NCBI GenBank assembly: GCA_002695185.1
Contig: NZOF01000117.1
Location: forward strand, 1-35,714
Reading direction: 5' to 3'
Origin: Erythrobacter sp.
GTDB taxonomy: Bacteria; Pseudomonadota; Alphaproteobacteria; Sphingomonadales; Sphingomonadaceae
DNA length: 35,714 bases
How positions within the stretch are numbered: position 1 is the first letter of the stretch; each line of letters starts with the position of its first letter. Under the pieces are notes generated by a model. The model saw only the letters and a list, made by a program, of their open reading frames with translations, made no database searches and was not told the origin of the DNA. A program made the translations under genes and the position numbers. Shown in pieces: positions 33,817 to 35,714 of this stretch.

Positions 33817-34584
33817 TCAGAAGCGAATCTGCGTTCCGACATAGACCGCCTGATCATCCTCGATCCCGTCGGTAAGCGGGTTCAGGCGATCGCGGTCCTG
33901 CGACAGGCGGACACCGGCAGTCACATCGAGATTGCGGCTGAGGCTGTAAGATCCGCCCAGATCGACGCGCTGCGATCCGGCACCTTCGACCGTGAGCGGC
34001 GCGGTACCGGCATTGTCGCGGTTCTGCAGGACGATGCGCGATTTGAAGCGGCTTGGCTTGCCGTCATCATCCGAAGCGTCGAAGCTGCGCAGGTCGGGCA
34101 TGGTGAAATCTTTCACCTTGTCGCCGATTGCCGCGGCGGCAACGCTGCGGGTCGGCTGGGCGAAGCTCTGATAGCCGCGCGCAATGCCCAGATTATATCG
34201 TGCCGCAACTTGCGACAGGCCGCTGTCAGGGCCTGCGCTCTTGGCGAGGGTTTCTGTCGGGCTGCGGCCAGAAAGCGTGCGGGCGGTTGCCGCATCCACG
34301 CGGACTGCGAAATTCACCGTGCGTTCGCGCGCCGGGGCGGGCTTGTTGGCAGGGGTGAAACGTAGGGCATCCTTCCCGACGAGCTGCGCAACCTTCTGCG
34401 CGAGTTTGGGATCGACGCCGGCCGGAGTGAACGACAGGAATTCCGTGGCGGAAGGCTGGGCCGATTCGGTCTGCACCGAGGATACGGCCATACCGGCACC
34501 GGGAATGGCGAGGACCAGACCGGCAACAGCAAGCAGTGCCGGTGCGAACCGACCCTTACCCGTGCTGTTTGTGGACTTGCCCAT
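33817..34584 (-). CDS. Exported protein of unknown function, possible outer-membrane strand-rich C-terminus
   Basis: 255 residues. Seen: a signal peptide (hydrophobic 15-32, cleavage near AGMA), an Ala/Pro/Thr-rich middle, and a C-terminal third with alternating polar/hydrophobic strands (SRIVLQNRDN, RVDLGGSYSLSRNLDVTAGVRLS, YVGTQIRF, here joined from two strands) ending in Phe, as in outer-membrane beta-barrel proteins, although too short for a barrel alone. It resembles hypothetical proteins of Erythrobacter-like genomes; no function known. AGAGAGG stands six bases before the ATG. An extended -10 (TGGTATAAC) lies about 40 bases upstream. Confidence 0.7.
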   Translation of the reverse strand: MGKSTNSTGKGRFAPALLAVAGLVLAIPGAGMAVSSVQTESAQPSATEFLSFTPAGVDPKLAQKVAQLVGKDALRFTPANKPAPARERTVNFAVRVDAATARTLSGRSPTETLAKSAGPDSGLSQVAARYNLGIARGYQSFAQPTRSVAAAAIGDKVKDFTMPDLRSFDASDDDGKPSRFKSRIVLQNRDNAGTAPLTVEGAGSQRVDLGGSYSLSRNLDVTAGVRLSQDRDRLNPLTDGIEDDQAVYVGTQIRF

Positions 34585-34932
34585 TGAACGCCTCTCTGCC
34601 CCTATATTGCGGTGTTCGCACCGTTATACCACGGTGTCCGCTTAATGGTTCCCGAATATTGCCTGCACATTACGGTGTAAGCGACTCCGGTATTTCAGGA
34701 GATTAGGTCTTCGCTTTGAATAATTCCACCTTTTCCACAAGCTGGCCTGTTTTGGTGAAAATAGTGTTGCCATGTGCACACAGATGGCCCGCCTTCGGGG
34801 GCGCGATTAAGGACGCATTCACGCGTTCGGTAGTGTCTGTGCGCGTGGCCCGGCAGGGCAAAGGCAGTGCTTGCCCCTGTCTGCCCAGCCATTATAGAGC
34901 CGCAACGACATATTCCGATCCAAGGACCGTTC
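34585..34932. promoter_or_regulatory. 348-base divergent intergenic region with direct repeats and two candidate promoters
   Basis: Three copies of CGGTGTnnGC occur at 34610-34619, 34632-34641 and 34673-34682, all on the plus strand. The first is followed by CACCG, giving a small hairpin with a TTCG loop. On the minus strand an extended -10 TGGTATAAC (34623-34631) could serve the exported-protein gene. On the plus strand TTGCCC (34871-34876) and TATAGA (34893-34898), 16 bases apart, could serve the DUF3576 gene. No gene was found in the rest. Confidence 0.4.
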
Positions 34933-35382
34933 ATGACCGCATACCGTAACCTCCGCCGTCCCGCCGCCATCGCCCTTGTCGGCGTGGCCAGCATCGGCCT
35001 TGCGGCATGCAGCAGCGGCAACCGTCCGCAGGCCGATCTGGCCGCGGCACAGGTGTCGACCATCGGCGTGAACTCCTATCTCTGGCGCGCTGCGCTCGAA
35101 GCGGTCAGCTTCGCGCCGCTGCTTCAGGCCGACAGTGCCGGGGGCGTGATCGTGACCGACTGGTATGCCAATCCCGGCAATCCGGGCGAACGGGTGAAGA
35201 TGACCATTTCCATCCTCGATACCGACCTGCGCGCCGATGCGCTGCGCGTGGCCGCCAGCCGTCAGGTCAATCAGGGCGGCACCTGGGTCGATGCGCCGGT
35301 GCAGGCCGCCACGGTCCAACGGCTGGAAGACATCATCCTGACCAAGGCGCGCGAACTGCGCCGCCAGACCATTTCCAACTGA
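34933..35382 (+). CDS. DUF3576 domain lipoprotein
   Basis: 149 residues. Seen: a signal peptide with lipobox IGLAAC and Cys at residue 26, then the DUF3576 core: IGVNSYLWRAALEAVSFAPL, ADSAGGVIVTDWYANP, ERVKMTISILDTDLRADALRV and a C-terminal helix LEDIILTKARELRRQTI. The function of the family is not known. In alphaproteobacteria it commonly precedes leuS and lptE, which suggests an envelope link, and leuS does follow here. The start at 34933 has AAGGA six bases upstream; an upstream in-frame start at 34867 would spoil the signal peptide. Confidence 0.9.
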   Translation: MTAYRNLRRPAAIALVGVASIGLAACSSGNRPQADLAAAQVSTIGVNSYLWRAALEAVSFAPLLQADSAGGVIVTDWYANPGNPGERVKMTISILDTDLRADALRVAASRQVNQGGTWVDAPVQAATVQRLEDIILTKARELRRQTISN

Positions 35383-35548
35383 TCCGGCCGATAACGGGCT
35401 GCAAATCGGCATTCGCTGTGCTTCCGGTGCTCATGGCCTGTAAGGTCGCTGCGCGCCGGTTCTCGCGGCTGCCAATTTTCACTCCGTTCCAGGCCGGATA
35501 CGCTCAGAGCGGCTTCCATTCGCGCCTGAAATCCTTACAGGCGTCCGC

Positions 35549-35714
35549 ATGAGTGACACCCGTTTCAATCCGGCCGCGGCCGACGCGCGCTGGCAATCCG
35601 CCTGGGATGAGGCGCAGACCTTCCGCGCCGACAGCGATTCGCCCAAGCCCAAGAGCTACGTGCTCGAGATGTTCCCCTATCCCAGCGGGCGCATCCACAT
35701 CGGCCACGTGCGCA
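35549..35714 (+). CDS. leuS: Leucyl-tRNA synthetase, N-terminal fragment cut by the window edge
   Basis: Class I aminoacyl-tRNA synthetase charging tRNA-Leu. Only the first 55 codons are visible: [19 protein letters not shown], then [21 protein letters not shown], which contains the H-I-G-H signature and the M-F-P-Y-P-S-G lead-in typical of LeuS. The start is the ATG at 35549. It follows the DUF3576 gene by 166 bases. Confidence 0.95.
   Translation, partial: MSDTRFNPAAADARWQSAWDEAQTFRADSDSPKPKSYVLEMFPYPSGRIHIGHVR

Noticed and set aside
34716..34949. Open frame of 77 codons upstream of the DUF3576 gene
   Set aside because: It starts at TTG without a ribosome site, has no motif, and overlaps the start of the DUF3576 gene and its candidate promoter.
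35007..35552. Plus-strand open frame overlapping the DUF3576 gene and leuS start
   Set aside because: Frame shadow: Arg/Gly-rich with no signal or domain, while DUF3576 is clear in the other frame.

Overview
The window looks like chromosomal DNA of an alphaproteobacterium of the Sphingomonadales, most likely the Erythrobacter group. The evidence is the high GC and GCG/GCC-rich codon use of the flanks, the sphingomonad form of GlnE, a small ribbon-helix-helix protein of the RHH_4 type, and the order DUF3576 lipoprotein then leuS. No organism name can be proven without a database search.

Left flank, 1-8050: the 5' part of glnE (minus strand, running off the left edge), an M28 peptidase lipoprotein, galU, murA, a small membrane protein, an RHH_4 protein and a single-pass membrane protein. 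These are housekeeping or lineage-core genes.

Middle, about 8050-31320: a complete-looking surface polysaccharide locus of the Wzx/Wzy type. On the minus strand is an EpsG-like polymerase (8206-9183). Reading rightwards come a Tat-exported beta-helix protein (9351), a polyprenyl-phosphate sugar-1-phosphate transferase (11453), a Wzx flippase (12786), and a tightly overlapped pseudaminic acid block (pseC, pseF, pseG, formyltransferase, pseI; 14074-18730). After these come a glycosyltransferase with bacterial sialyltransferase motifs (18741), a GT4 transferase (19655), a CapE/RmlD-like/WecB-like trio for an N-acetyl-6-deoxy-L-hexosamine (20827-24060) and a WbuB-like GT4 transferase (24068). On the minus strand, from 31321 down to 25294, lie the export genes: O-antigen ligase/Wzy-like protein, a short GumB-type Wza, a Wzc tyrosine autokinase, a helical-repeat membrane protein and a small Arg-rich secreted protein. 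The plus-strand sugar genes are visibly more AT-rich than either the flanks or wza/wzc, as expected for an exchangeable serotype cassette.

Working model: UDP-GlcNAc is converted by the CapE-type dehydratase to a 4-keto-6-deoxy-L-arabino intermediate. This either feeds PseC, the formyltransferase, PseG, PseI and PseF to give CMP-activated pseudaminic acid, probably 7-N-formylated, or feeds the reductase and 2-epimerase to give UDP-L-QuiNAc or a close relative. The repeat is started by the phosphosugar transferase, extended by three glycosyltransferases, flipped by Wzx, polymerised by the EpsG-like and/or Wzy-like protein, and exported by Wza/Wzc.

Right flank, 31384-35714: a small lipoprotein, a membrane-tethered LuxR-type regulator with a DUF4019 domain, phaB, an exported protein of unknown function, a DUF3576 lipoprotein and the start of leuS. 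I see no rRNA, tRNA, CRISPR array, insertion sequence or phage genes.
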